Shown here piece after piece: positions 34,221 through 42,196 of a stretch of DNA of 45,318 nucleotides (its first letter is position 1; each line of letters starts with the position of its first letter). The stretch is from UBA2279 sp034399355 (GTDB taxonomy: Bacteria; Actinomycetota; Coriobacteriia; Anaerosomatales; Anaerosomataceae). Both the position numbers and the translations under genes were made by a program. The DNA is taken from NCBI GenBank assembly GCA_034399355.1, contig JAXMMT010000011.1, forward strand, positions 1 to 45,318, given 5' to 3'. The notes beneath the pieces were generated by a model, which saw nothing but the letters and a program-made list of their open reading frames with translations, ran no database searches and was not told where the DNA came from.

Positions 34221-34865
34221 CTAGTTCGCGAGAGCGTAAGCGGCTTCTATGATGCTGGAGGCGGGAATCGCGCCTTCGCGCAGAACGGTCGGCTCCGGAC
34301 CGGTGCAGTCAACGACGGTCGACGCCGTCTTGTGCAGTGTCTCGCCACCATCGAGCGTGAGATCAGCGGAAGCAATGATGCGCTCCTCGAGTTCGGCGAA
34401 CGAGCTGGCGGGAGGTTTACCGGACGTGTTCGCCGAGGTCGTGATGATGGCGTTGCCTGAGGCGCGTATGAGCTCCTGGACGAGTTCGTGGTCGGGGCAG
34501 CGCAGCGCTACCGCGCCACGGTCATCGGTGAACTCCGGAGCGACCAGACCAGCGGCCTTGACGACAATCGTAAGCGCACCCGGCCAGAACACCTTGGCGA
34601 GCCGGTGTGCATAATCGGGCACGTCGACGCCGTATGTGTCGAGAGCATGCTCGTCCTCGACCAGCCACGGCAGCGGCTTGTTTTTGGGACGCATCTTGAT
34701 GTCGATGATCTCCTGAGACCCGAAACACGATGTGGCGGAAGCGCCGATCCCGTACACGGTCTCCGTCGGGAAGACCACGATGCCGCCAGCACGCAGCACC
34801 GTTGCAGCGAGATTCACCGCTTCCGCCGAGGGGTTTTCCGGGTCGATGTGAATCACCTTACTCAT
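34221..34865 (-). CDS. tsaC: L-threonylcarbamoyladenylate synthase (TsaC/Sua5 family)
   Basis: A 214-residue enzyme that makes threonylcarbamoyl-AMP for the t6A modification of tRNAs reading ANN codons. Family marks are GGIVVFPTETVYGIGASA, the KMRPKNKPLPWLV segment (KxR...KPL type), FWPGALTIVV and TTSANTSGKP. It lacks the C-terminal Sua5 domain, so it is the short form. The ATG overlaps the prmC stop (ATGA). Confidence 0.94.
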   Translation of the reverse strand: MSKVIHIDPENPSAEAVNLAATVLRAGGIVVFPTETVYGIGASATSCFGSQEIIDIKMRPKNKPLPWLVEDEHALDTYGVDVPDYAHRLAKVFWPGALTIVVKAAGLVAPEFTDDRGAVALRCPDHELVQELIRASGNAIITTSANTSGKPPASSFAELEERIIASADLTLDGGETLHKTASTVVDCTGPEPTVLREGAIPASSIIEAAYALAN

Positions 34866-35740
34866 GGCGCCATCGCCTCCCCGTTCCTTGCAACGACAAT
34901 CCGGTCTTTACCTGTCAGGTCCTTGAGGACCTCAATACCCGTGTAGTCATTGGCGAGTTCGCCAGCGGCGGTCCGCACGCGTCCAGCGTCCAGCTCGAGG
35001 AGAAGGACCCCGCCCGGCTTGAGCCACGAACGCGCTTCAGCCCATATCCTCCGCGCAACGTCGAGACCATCAGCGCCTCCGTCGAGGGCGAGATGTGGCT
35101 CAAAGCCAAGCACTTCGCTCGGCAACTCTTGAAGGTCCGCGCTGGGAATGTACGGCGGATTTGAAACGACGACGTCGACCCGGCCCCGGAGGTCGGTCGA
35201 TAGCGGCGAAAAGAGGTCTCCATGCACTATTTGTACCCTCTCCGGCACGTCAGCGTACAGCGCATTCCGACGAGCGGCCGCAACCGCCACCTCACTGGCA
35301 TCAGTGGCATACACCGTCGCATCGGGGCGTTCATACGCAAGCGACACCGCCACGCAACCCGAGCCGGTGCACAGGTCGATGACAAGCGGCCCCTCGGGCA
35401 TCCGGGCGAGCGTCGCATCCACGAGGACTTCGGTCTCGGGACGCGGGATGAAAACACCAGGCTCCACCCTGATCACAAGATGGCGGAAGGGCATTTCACC
35501 GCTCGCGTACTGCAGGGGCATGCCCTGGGCGCGTCGCTCGATGAGCTCACGGTAGCGCACGCGCTCCTCAGGCGAGAGCAGGCGGTCATGGAAGGCGTAG
35601 AGCTCCACCCGGGAAAGACCGGTAGCCGCCGAGAGAAGCCACTCCGCAGACCTGCGAGGTGTCTCGTCTCCTTTGCGCTCGAGATAGGTGACGGTCCAGT
35701 CCAGCGCGTCTTTGCAGCTCCAGACGCGCTCGGCGGCCAT
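34862..35740 (-). CDS. prmC: peptide chain release factor N5-glutamine methyltransferase
   Basis: A 292-residue SAM-dependent enzyme that methylates the glutamine of the GGQ motif in release factors. The SAM-binding motif is DLCTGSGCVAVSLA (122-135) and the catalytic NPPY is at 194-197; the N-terminal substrate-recognition helices include GMPLQYASGEMPF. It starts immediately after the stop of prfA, its substrate, the usual bacterial arrangement. Confidence 0.96.
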   Translation of the reverse strand: MAAERVWSCKDALDWTVTYLERKGDETPRRSAEWLLSAATGLSRVELYAFHDRLLSPEERVRYRELIERRAQGMPLQYASGEMPFRHLVIRVEPGVFIPRPETEVLVDATLARMPEGPLVIDLCTGSGCVAVSLAYERPDATVYATDASEVAVAAARRNALYADVPERVQIVHGDLFSPLSTDLRGRVDVVVSNPPYIPSADLQELPSEVLGFEPHLALDGGADGLDVARRIWAEARSWLKPGGVLLLELDAGRVRTAAGELANDYTGIEVLKDLTGKDRIVVARNGEAMAP

Positions 35741-36808
35741 CTAGACCACCGCCGCCAGTCGCTCGGCGCGATCTGCCGCCACCAAGCCTTCCATGAGTTC
35801 GTCGATCTCCCCCATCAGCACCGCCGGCAGGTTATGGATGGTGAGTCCAACGCGATGGTCGGTCACCCGATCCTGGGGAAAGTTGTACGTCCGGATCTTC
35901 TCGGACCTGTCGCCCGAGCCGATCTGGCTGCGTCGTGTGGCACCGAGCTCCGCCTGCTGACGCTCGAGTTCTGCCTCGTAGAGGCGCGCGCGCAGTACGC
36001 GCATCGCAGCCTCTCGATTCTGCAGCTGTGACTTCTGGTTCTGCGACTGCACCACCAGTCCGGTGGGCAGATGCGTGATACGCACCGCGGAGTCGGTAGT
36101 GTTGACCGACTGGCCGCCGGGGCCGCTCGAACGGTAGACGTCGATACGTAGGTCGCTTTGGTTGATCTCGATCTCGATGTCCTCGGCCTCCGGCATCACC
36201 ACGACCGTCGCGGTCGATGTGTGAATGCGGCCGCCGGACTCCGTCGCGGGCACGCGCTGCACCCGGTGAACACCGGACTCGAACTTCATCTTCGAGTAGA
36301 CGCCCTTGCCCTTGATCATGAAGGAGACTTCCTTGAAACCGCCAACCTCGTTCTCGCTGGTGTCGATCTCCTCCACCTTCCAGCGCTGCACCTCCGCATA
36401 GCGGGTGTACATGCGGTAGAGGTCGCCGGCGAACAACCCGGCCTCGTCACCACCCGCTCCCGCCCTGATCTCGACGATGACGTTCTTCCCGTCGTTCGGA
36501 TCGGCGGGCAGCAGCATCACCCTGAGCTCATCTTCGAGCACGGGCACGTGCGCTTCGAGCTCGGTGAGTTCGTCTTTGGCGAGTTCGCGCATGTCCGCGT
36601 CCTTCTCGGCACGCATCATCTCCTGCGCATCGGCGATGCCGTCGAGCACCGCGACGTACTCACGTATCTTCGCGACGAGCGAAATCTGCCCGGAGTGCTC
36701 CTTGGCAAGCCGCGCATACTCCTTCTGGTCGCCGAGAACGGCCGGATCGGAGAGTTTCGCGGTGAGTGCGTCGTTGGCCGAGAGTATGGCTTCGAGTTTG
36801 TCTCGCAT
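35741..36808 (-). CDS. prfA: peptide chain release factor 1
   Basis: A 355-residue termination factor for UAA and UAG. The codon-recognition tripeptide is PAT (187-189, in RVQRVPATESGGRIH), the RF1 form, and the catalytic GGQ is at 231-233 (SSGPGGQSVNTTDSA). Length is normal. A TGAGGA ribosome-binding site precedes the ATG. It heads the compact prfA-prmC-tsaC run. Confidence 0.97.
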   Translation of the reverse strand: MRDKLEAILSANDALTAKLSDPAVLGDQKEYARLAKEHSGQISLVAKIREYVAVLDGIADAQEMMRAEKDADMRELAKDELTELEAHVPVLEDELRVMLLPADPNDGKNVIVEIRAGAGGDEAGLFAGDLYRMYTRYAEVQRWKVEEIDTSENEVGGFKEVSFMIKGKGVYSKMKFESGVHRVQRVPATESGGRIHTSTATVVVMPEAEDIEIEINQSDLRIDVYRSSGPGGQSVNTTDSAVRITHLPTGLVVQSQNQKSQLQNREAAMRVLRARLYEAELERQQAELGATRRSQIGSGDRSEKIRTYNFPQDRVTDHRVGLTIHNLPAVLMGEIDELMEGLVAADRAERLAAVV

Positions 36809-36872
36809 GGGTCCTCAGTGTTCCGTTCGAATGTAGTGACAGCGTAGCACGTGCGGGGTGGCCGAGATGCGC

Positions 36873-37844
36873 CTAGTCGATGGCCGGAATCGAGTCCATG
36901 GCAAGTTCTGGATCGCCGTGGGCGCCAGTCTCCTCACGCTCGATCACAAGACGCGTCGCAGCGACCGCGATCTCGACCATGCTGTCGTCAGGCTCGGCCG
37001 TCGTCATGCGCTGCAGCTGCAGCCCTGGCCACAACAACACCTTCACGAGCGGGCTGTCGGGATTGTTGCCCGCCCACTTCACCGAGATTTCGTAGGCGAT
37101 GCCGGCAATCAGCGGAAGGAGGAGGATGCGCACGCCGATGTTGAACAACAGGACCCAGCCCTTGGCGCTCACGCCGCAGGCAGCCAGAATCGCCTTGCCC
37201 GGGACGAGCGAGAACACGAGGATGGCGATCACCATGACCGTGAGAAGGAATGACGTGCCGCAGCGCACATGGAGGGTGCCGAACTTCTGGATGACGTCCG
37301 TCTCCAGCGGGAGTCCCGCTTCATAGGCGTGGATCGTCTTGTGCTCTGCGCCGTGATACGCGAAGACACGGCGAATGTCTTTGATGCGACTGACCACCCA
37401 GATGTAGGTAAAGAACGCCACCAGCCGCAGCACGCCATCGACGACGTTCCACAGAAACGGCCGCTCGACGGAACTGCCGATCGCCAGGTTGGTGACGACA
37501 GCCGGCAGCACGATGAACAGTCCGACGGCGAGTCCAAGACCAAGCATCATCGTGAGCGCGATCTCGCCCTGTGAGAGCTTCTCCTCCTCGGTCTCACCTG
37601 CGTGCTCGGCCGAGATACCAAAGGCCTTGATAGCGAGCACCATCGTCTCGTAGAAGCCCCACATCCCACGGATGATCGGCCACTTGAGCCACGAGTGTGT
37701 CCGGCTCGCGCTCGTCAGGTCGTGCTGTTCGGTGTAGATGGAGCCGTCGGATTCGCGCACGGCGATCGCCCAGTTGAGCTTGCCGCGCATCATGATACCT
37801 TCGAGCACGGCCTGACCACCGATATGCGTGTGTTTCACGGGCAT
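36873..37844 (-). CDS. DUF1385 membrane protein
   Basis: A 323-residue protein of the DUF1385 (YqhQ) family, whose function is unknown. The start HIGGQAVLEGIMMRG, the VAFFTYIWVVSRIKDIRRVF segment, YHGAEHKTIHAYE and HVRCGTSFLL are family signatures; about four or five membrane segments lie between residues 90 and 265. The ATG has a GGAGG ribosome-binding site. It lies just upstream of prfA, an order conserved in many Gram-positives (also often with rpmE). Confidence 0.9.
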   Translation of the reverse strand: MPVKHTHIGGQAVLEGIMMRGKLNWAIAVRESDGSIYTEQHDLTSASRTHSWLKWPIIRGMWGFYETMVLAIKAFGISAEHAGETEEEKLSQGEIALTMMLGLGLAVGLFIVLPAVVTNLAIGSSVERPFLWNVVDGVLRLVAFFTYIWVVSRIKDIRRVFAYHGAEHKTIHAYEAGLPLETDVIQKFGTLHVRCGTSFLLTVMVIAILVFSLVPGKAILAACGVSAKGWVLLFNIGVRILLLPLIAGIAYEISVKWAGNNPDSPLVKVLLWPGLQLQRMTTAEPDDSMVEIAVAATRLVIEREETGAHGDPELAMDSIPAID

Positions 37845-37895
37845 GGTTCCTCCGTTATCGACCGAAAAGCGGTAGGGAGTCGTAGAATGGCGGGC

Positions 37896-38579
37896 TCAGT
37901 CACGCTTCGGAGCTTTCGGGTAGGGATCCCCACACGTCATCTTGCCTTCGGAGCACGGCCCGCGACGACACGCCGCTCCGGCGTCCACGAAGATGTAGGA
38001 CGCTGTCGTCTCGGCAAGTTCGAGCATGCGCAGGGCAAGCTCGCGGATCTCCCACTGGGCGCGCCTGCAGCAACGCAGCTCGAAAAAGTGCAGCAGTTCG
38101 CGGATGTTCATGGTGACGACGATCTTGGTCTCCATCGCATTGGGCAGCAGGTAACGCGCGTCTTCGGCAGGTATTCCCGCATCCAGCAGTCCGCGGTACG
38201 CGTCGAACACGGCGCCGGTGGCAGCGTTGAACGTCTCTAGCGCAGCAGGATCCGTCTGTACCGATGGTGGAACGATGAACTCCGGCACATCGGCATAGGT
38301 AACGTAGCGCTGCGATTGCTGGTTGTAACTCGCAAGGCGATGCCGCACGAGCTGGTGCGTCAGAGCGCGGCTCACGCCGTCGATGGCAAAGGTGTAGCTC
38401 GCATGCTCCAGCGTGGAGAGGTGCCCGGAGGTGATGACAGTCTTGAGCACGCGGCGGACGGACTCCTCGGACATCGTCTCGAGTAGTTCGGCCGCGCCAA
38501 CCGGTGCGTAGCACAGCCGTGCCGCCGCAGCGACCGCGCGCTCGGGCTCAGGGGTGTGGTAGAGAAGCCGTACATCCAT
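37896..38579 (-). CDS. thyX: FAD-dependent thymidylate synthase
   Basis: A 227-residue flavoenzyme making dTMP from dUMP with methylenetetrahydrofolate. The ThyX motif RHRxxSxNxxSxR is at 79-91; STLEHASYTF and NIRELLHFFELR...AQWEIRELA are also typical. A short Cys-containing tail (ACRRGPCSEGKMTC) follows, as in some relatives. Upstream dCMP deaminase and glyA products supply its substrates. It starts only 22 bp after the rpmE terminator, so its promoter must lie within or before that terminator. Confidence 0.95.
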   Translation of the reverse strand: MDVRLLYHTPEPERAVAAAARLCYAPVGAAELLETMSEESVRRVLKTVITSGHLSTLEHASYTFAIDGVSRALTHQLVRHRLASYNQQSQRYVTYADVPEFIVPPSVQTDPAALETFNAATGAVFDAYRGLLDAGIPAEDARYLLPNAMETKIVVTMNIRELLHFFELRCCRRAQWEIRELALRMLELAETTASYIFVDAGAACRRGPCSEGKMTCGDPYPKAPKRD

Positions 38580-38600
38580 CGCGAGGTTCTCCAGAGCTCT

Positions 38601-38635
38601 TTAAGACGAAAGGGAGGCGAGTCTTTCCGCCTCCC
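38601..38635 (-). terminator. rho-independent terminator after rpmE
   Basis: GGGAGGCG/CGCCTCCC form an 8-bp stem with an eight-base loop, followed on the minus strand by TTTCGTCTT. It is 28 bp past the rpmE stop. Confidence 0.75.
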
Positions 38636-38662
38636 CATCATAGCAGCGCAGACGACAGGCGG

Positions 38663-39151
38663 TTACTCCGCCTGCTCCTCGGCGTCGATGTTTTCCTCGG
38701 CCACAACGGTTTCCTCGGCCACAACGGTTTCCTCAACCGCAACAGCCTCCTTGACCGGAGCCTCGGCACTCTCGACTACGTCGGCAGTGGCATCGCCACT
38801 CTCGACGGCCGCGGCGACCTCATGCTTTGCGGCACGCTTGGCACGCTCGGCATCCTTGGCAGCCTTGGCCTCACGGGCGACCTGCATGGCCTCCTCGTGC
38901 ACCTTCTGGCGTGCCTCGCGCACGACGGATTCCTTCTCGATCACCGAAGTCGCAGCGCTACCGAACTTGTCGGAGAAACGCTGGACACGACCACCGGTGT
39001 CGACGAACTTCTGCTTACCCGTGTAGAACGGGTGGCACTGCGAACAGAGCTCTATGTGGAGCTCGGGAACGGTCGCCCGCGTCTTGAACGCAGCACCGCA
39101 CGAACAAGTAACCGCGCTCTCTACGTAGTCAGGGTGGATACCCTTCTTCAC
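38663..39151 (-). CDS. rpmE: ribosomal protein L31 with a long acidic C-terminal extension
   Basis: Residues 1 to about 70 are a zinc-type L31 (MKKGIHPDYVESAVTCSCG, then ELCSQCHPFYTGKQKFVDT; C-x-C and C-x-x-C supply zinc ligands). About 90 residues follow: a charged, Ala-rich probable helix (EARQKVHEEAMQVAREAKAA) and a Glu/Val/Ala-rich tail with an EETVVA repeat. Standard L31 is about 70 residues, so the tail is the odd part. The GTG at 39151 has a GGAGGTG ribosome-binding site about ten bases upstream. Confidence 0.93.
   Translation of the reverse strand: MKKGIHPDYVESAVTCSCGAAFKTRATVPELHIELCSQCHPFYTGKQKFVDTGGRVQRFSDKFGSAATSVIEKESVVREARQKVHEEAMQVAREAKAAKDAERAKRAAKHEVAAAVESGDATADVVESAEAPVKEAVAVEETVVAEETVVAEENIDAEEQAE
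38693..38734 (-). repeat. 18-bp tandem repeat in the rpmE tail
   Basis: The 18-base unit TTCCTCGGCCACAACGGT (plus strand) occurs twice exactly and a third time in part. It encodes the EETVVA-type repeat in the acidic tail of L31. Confidence 0.85.
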
Positions 39152-39172
39152 TTCCGGTTCACCTCCGCGACA

Positions 39173-39195
39173 GCACCTGGTTTCCGACCAGGCGC
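39173..39195 (-). promoter_or_regulatory. stem-loop in the rpmE leader
   Basis: GCGCCTGGT and ACCAGGTGC (minus strand) form a 9-bp stem with one G-T pair and a five-base loop, about 20 bases upstream of the GTG. It may take part in leader-mediated control of L31; no known L31 autoregulatory motif is identified. Confidence 0.35.
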
Positions 39196-39210
39196 CAGGA
39201 CAGCCCTGCG

Positions 39211-39239
39211 ATGATAGCACGGGGTCCGGGTGGCAGCAA
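39211..39239 (-). promoter_or_regulatory. probable rpmE promoter
   Basis: On the minus strand TTGCTG (39234-39239) and TATCAT (39211-39216) are separated by 17 bases, with an extended TGC before the -10. It lies in the gap between rho and rpmE and gives rpmE its own transcript. Confidence 0.6.
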
Positions 39240-39256
39240 CGAGAAATCCCCAGGCC

Positions 39257-40585
39257 TTAGTACCCGTTCGTCTTCGTCTTGGAGATGGCCGCCAGGAACT
39301 CGCGGTTGCTCTTGGTCTGACGCAGCTTGTCGAGCAGCAGCTCGATGGCCGGGCCGGGCTCCAGCGAGTGCAGCACGCGCCGCAGCTTCCAGATGAACGG
39401 CGCCTCGACCGGGTCGAGCAACAACTCCTCCTTGCGCGTGCCGGACGCGATGACGTCGATTGCGGGGAAGATGCGACGGTCCGCCATCTTGCGATCGAGC
39501 CTGAGTTCCATGTTGCCCGTGCCCTTGAACTCCTCGAAGATGACCTCGTCCATCTTGGATCCCGTGTCCACGAGCGCGGTGGCGAGGATCGTCAGCGAAC
39601 CGCCGCCCTCGATGTTGCGTGCGGCGCCAAAGAACTTCTTCGGCGGGTAGAGGGCCGTGGAGTCGACACCGCCGGACAGGATGCGGCCCGATGCTGGTGT
39701 CGCGAGGTTGTACGCGCGGGCAAGACGGGTGATCGAGTCGAGCAGGATGACAACGTCAAAGCCAGCCTCCGTCAGGCGCTTCGCGCGCTCAATGACGAGC
39801 TCGGCCACTGCGATGTGGTTCTCCGACGGCATATCGAAGGTCGATGACACGACCTCGCCCTTGATCGAGCGCTCCATGTCGGTGACTTCCTCGGGCCGCT
39901 CATCGACGAGCAGGCACATGAGGTAGACTTCGGGGTTGTTCTCAGCAATGGACGCCGCGACGTCTTTGAGGATCATGGTCTTGCCAGCTTTTGGCGGCGA
40001 CACGATCAGACCGCGCTGCCCCTTGCCGATGGGCGCCACGAGATCGATGATGCGCGCGGTGAGCGCCAGAGGGTCCGTACGCTCTAGCATGAACTTGTCG
40101 TCCGGATAGATTGGCGTGAGTTCGCGGAAGTCTTTGCGCTTCCTGCTCTCTTCGGGATCCTGCCCGTTGATCGTGATGACTTTGAGCAGCGCCGGATACT
40201 TTTCGGTGTCCTTGGGCGGACGCACCTGGCCCTTGACCATGTCGCCGCGGCGTAGCTCGAAACGGCGCACCTGTGACATCGAGCAGTAGACGTCAGTGTC
40301 GCCGGGAAGATAGCCACTCGTGCGAATGAACCCGTAGCCTTCAGACAAGACGTCAAGGATGCCGAGGATCTCGACGTAACCTTCTGACTTCACCTTGGCG
40401 TCGTAGATTGCCGAGACGAGCTCGTCTTTCTTCTTGAGCGCCTTGACGTCGAGCTCCAGCTCGACCGCCAGCTGCCTCAGCTCGGCTACGGTCTTCTGCT
40501 CCAGCTCGGCACGGTTGACCGACGGCCCTTGTTGCTCTTGCTGACCGCCGCCGCGGCGACCTCTCTTGCGTGGACGTGAACTCAT
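39257..40585 (-). CDS. rho: transcription termination factor Rho
   Basis: A 442-residue hexameric RNA helicase. Short basic head (SSRPRKRGRRGGG), Rho N-terminal helices (KTVAELRQLAVELEL), cold-shock-like RNA-binding domain (GILDVLSEGYGFIR, 75-88), Walker A SPPKAGKT (196-203), VDERPEEVTDM and the closing SNREFLAAI. Unlike many Actinomycetia Rho proteins it has no long insertion before the RNA-binding domain. The ATG overlaps the transaldolase stop (ATGA). Confidence 0.97.
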   Translation of the reverse strand: MSSRPRKRGRRGGGQQEQQGPSVNRAELEQKTVAELRQLAVELELDVKALKKKDELVSAIYDAKVKSEGYVEILGILDVLSEGYGFIRTSGYLPGDTDVYCSMSQVRRFELRRGDMVKGQVRPPKDTEKYPALLKVITINGQDPEESRKRKDFRELTPIYPDDKFMLERTDPLALTARIIDLVAPIGKGQRGLIVSPPKAGKTMILKDVAASIAENNPEVYLMCLLVDERPEEVTDMERSIKGEVVSSTFDMPSENHIAVAELVIERAKRLTEAGFDVVILLDSITRLARAYNLATPASGRILSGGVDSTALYPPKKFFGAARNIEGGGSLTILATALVDTGSKMDEVIFEEFKGTGNMELRLDRKMADRRIFPAIDVIASGTRKEELLLDPVEAPFIWKLRRVLHSLEPGPAIELLLDKLRQTKSNREFLAAISKTKTNGY

Positions 40586-41244
40586 GAGTTCTTCACTTTC
40601 TCCCAGTCGGCCAGGAACGATTTGAGCCCCCGGTCGGTGAGCGGATGTTTGACGAGCTTCTCCAGCACATTGAAAGGCACGGTAGCGATGTCAGCGCCCA
40701 TGAGGGACGCAGCCACGACGTGCTGGTTGTGACGTACGGATGCCGCAATGACCTCGACCGGGTGGCCGAAATCGTAGTTGTTGAGAGCGACGATCATGTT
40801 GCCGAGGTGCTCGAGGCCGTCCTCGGATATGTCGTCGAAACGCCCGATGAACGGGCTAACGTACCGGGCGCCGGCACGGGCGGCCAAGAGCGCCTGTGGG
40901 ACCGTGAAGCACAGCGTCATGTTGACGTCGATGCCCTTCTCGGACAGCGTGCGGGTGGCGGCGAGTCCCTCGACCATCACCGGCACCTTGACCGCAACGT
41001 TGGGGGCGAGCGCAGCCAGTTCAACACCTTCGCGCACGATCTCATCGCGAGTCAGACCGACCGTCTCCGCCGAGACAGGCCCATCGACGATCGCGCAGAT
41101 GCGCTTGATGTGCGCGTGGAAATCGGCGAGCTTGCCGCCCTCACGTGCATAGAGGGTCGGATTCGTGGTCACGCCGGCGAGCACGCCCCACGATGCGGCT
41201 TCCTCTATCTGGGCGATGTTCGCCGTGTCCAGGAAGAACTTCAT
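40582..41244 (-). CDS. transaldolase/fructose-6-phosphate aldolase family protein (TalC/FSA type)
   Basis: A 220-residue TIM-barrel class I aldolase. MKFFLDTANIAQIEEA and GVTTNPTLY open the protein; the Schiff-base lysine is K86 in NVAVKVPVM; SPFIGRFDDISEDGLE follows. This short group includes both transaldolases and fructose-6-phosphate aldolases; the two cannot be told apart here. The ATG at 41244 has an AAGGGGAG ribosome-binding site and the family start. It is coupled to rho and lies 25 bp after the 2-phosphoglycerate kinase gene. Confidence 0.92.
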   Translation of the reverse strand: MKFFLDTANIAQIEEAASWGVLAGVTTNPTLYAREGGKLADFHAHIKRICAIVDGPVSAETVGLTRDEIVREGVELAALAPNVAVKVPVMVEGLAATRTLSEKGIDVNMTLCFTVPQALLAARAGARYVSPFIGRFDDISEDGLEHLGNMIVALNNYDFGHPVEVIAASVRHNQHVVAASLMGADIATVPFNVLEKLVKHPLTDRGLKSFLADWEKVKNS

Positions 41245-41269
41245 GCGGTCACTCTCCCCTTTCTGCGGG

Positions 41270-42196
41270 TCAGACCCGGCTATCAGCCGACTCCTCTTCT
41301 TCACGTATGACCGTGTTCACGACCAGTTCCAGCACCTCGGCCACCGTACGATCTAGATGATGGCTGTAAACGATCGGTACGCCATGCTCCCGTGCCAGGT
41401 CCTCGATGTAGGTGCCGAGGAGCCTGATGTTGCCGAAGTTCGCGCGGTACTTCTCGAACGAGCGCATGCCGTCCGTCTGGATCTCCCTGATGTAGAAGTG
41501 GCTTCGGTGCGCCTCTTCGCCCTCGACACCGATGAGCAACTGCACCACAGACGCGTTCTTGAACTTGGAGGGCTCGATGTAGCCCGGTACGAGATGCACT
41601 CCCTCGATCACCATGCTGACACCCTCGACCACGGAGCGGTCGATGAGTGACTTGATACCGGTGGCTACGACAGCAGTCTGCTCGCGGAATCCGACAATAA
41701 CGGGGTTCGCGCCATGAGGTACCGGGACCCGGAGTCCACGCCACGCGTTGAACGAGCTTTCATAGATCGCGGGCATGAGGTCCTTGGTAAAGATACCACG
41801 CATCACCTCGCGTATGGAATCCGTCGATACGATCCGAGTGATGCCGAGGCGGTGCGCGATCTCCGTCGCGATGGTGGACTTACCAACACCGGTGGTTCCT
41901 CCGACCAGCACCACGAGAGCCCGATCGAGCTTGCCGATCTCGTGAAGCTTCTCGTACCGGCGGGCAAAGTCGGCGCCGGCCTGCTCCGAAAGGACTCGCA
42001 CGACACGCTTGTGAAGCTCGTCGAGCGCGATCTCCCGAAGCCCCTCTTCCCGCATCTCGTCTTGCACGCGCTGCGCGGCGACATACGCCCGGGCAGGCGA
42101 GAGACCCGCGGCTGTGAAAGACTGCGCCATCAGACCTTTCGAATACGGGAGCCCGTGGCGTTCGTCTTTGATGATGATCGGCTCGGTACTGGGCAT
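41270..42196 (-). CDS. 2-phosphoglycerate kinase
   Basis: A 308-residue kinase that phosphorylates 2-phosphoglycerate to 2,3-bisphosphoglycerate, the first step to cyclic 2,3-diphosphoglycerate in methanogens. An ATP-cone-like N-terminal domain (about 5-85) precedes a P-loop kinase with Walker A GGTTGVGKST (99-108), STDSIREVMRG, VIEGVHLVPGYI and SHFYIREIQTDGMRS. The adjacent upstream gene encodes the cyclising enzyme. Start choice: ATG at 42196 (TGATG with the upstream stop) or GTG at 42199 (GTGA); one AGGAGG ribosome-binding site serves either. Confidence 0.9.
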   Translation of the reverse strand: MPSTEPIIIKDERHGLPYSKGLMAQSFTAAGLSPARAYVAAQRVQDEMREEGLREIALDELHKRVVRVLSEQAGADFARRYEKLHEIGKLDRALVVLVGGTTGVGKSTIATEIAHRLGITRIVSTDSIREVMRGIFTKDLMPAIYESSFNAWRGLRVPVPHGANPVIVGFREQTAVVATGIKSLIDRSVVEGVSMVIEGVHLVPGYIEPSKFKNASVVQLLIGVEGEEAHRSHFYIREIQTDGMRSFEKYRANFGNIRLLGTYIEDLAREHGVPIVYSHHLDRTVAEVLELVVNTVIREEEESADSRV

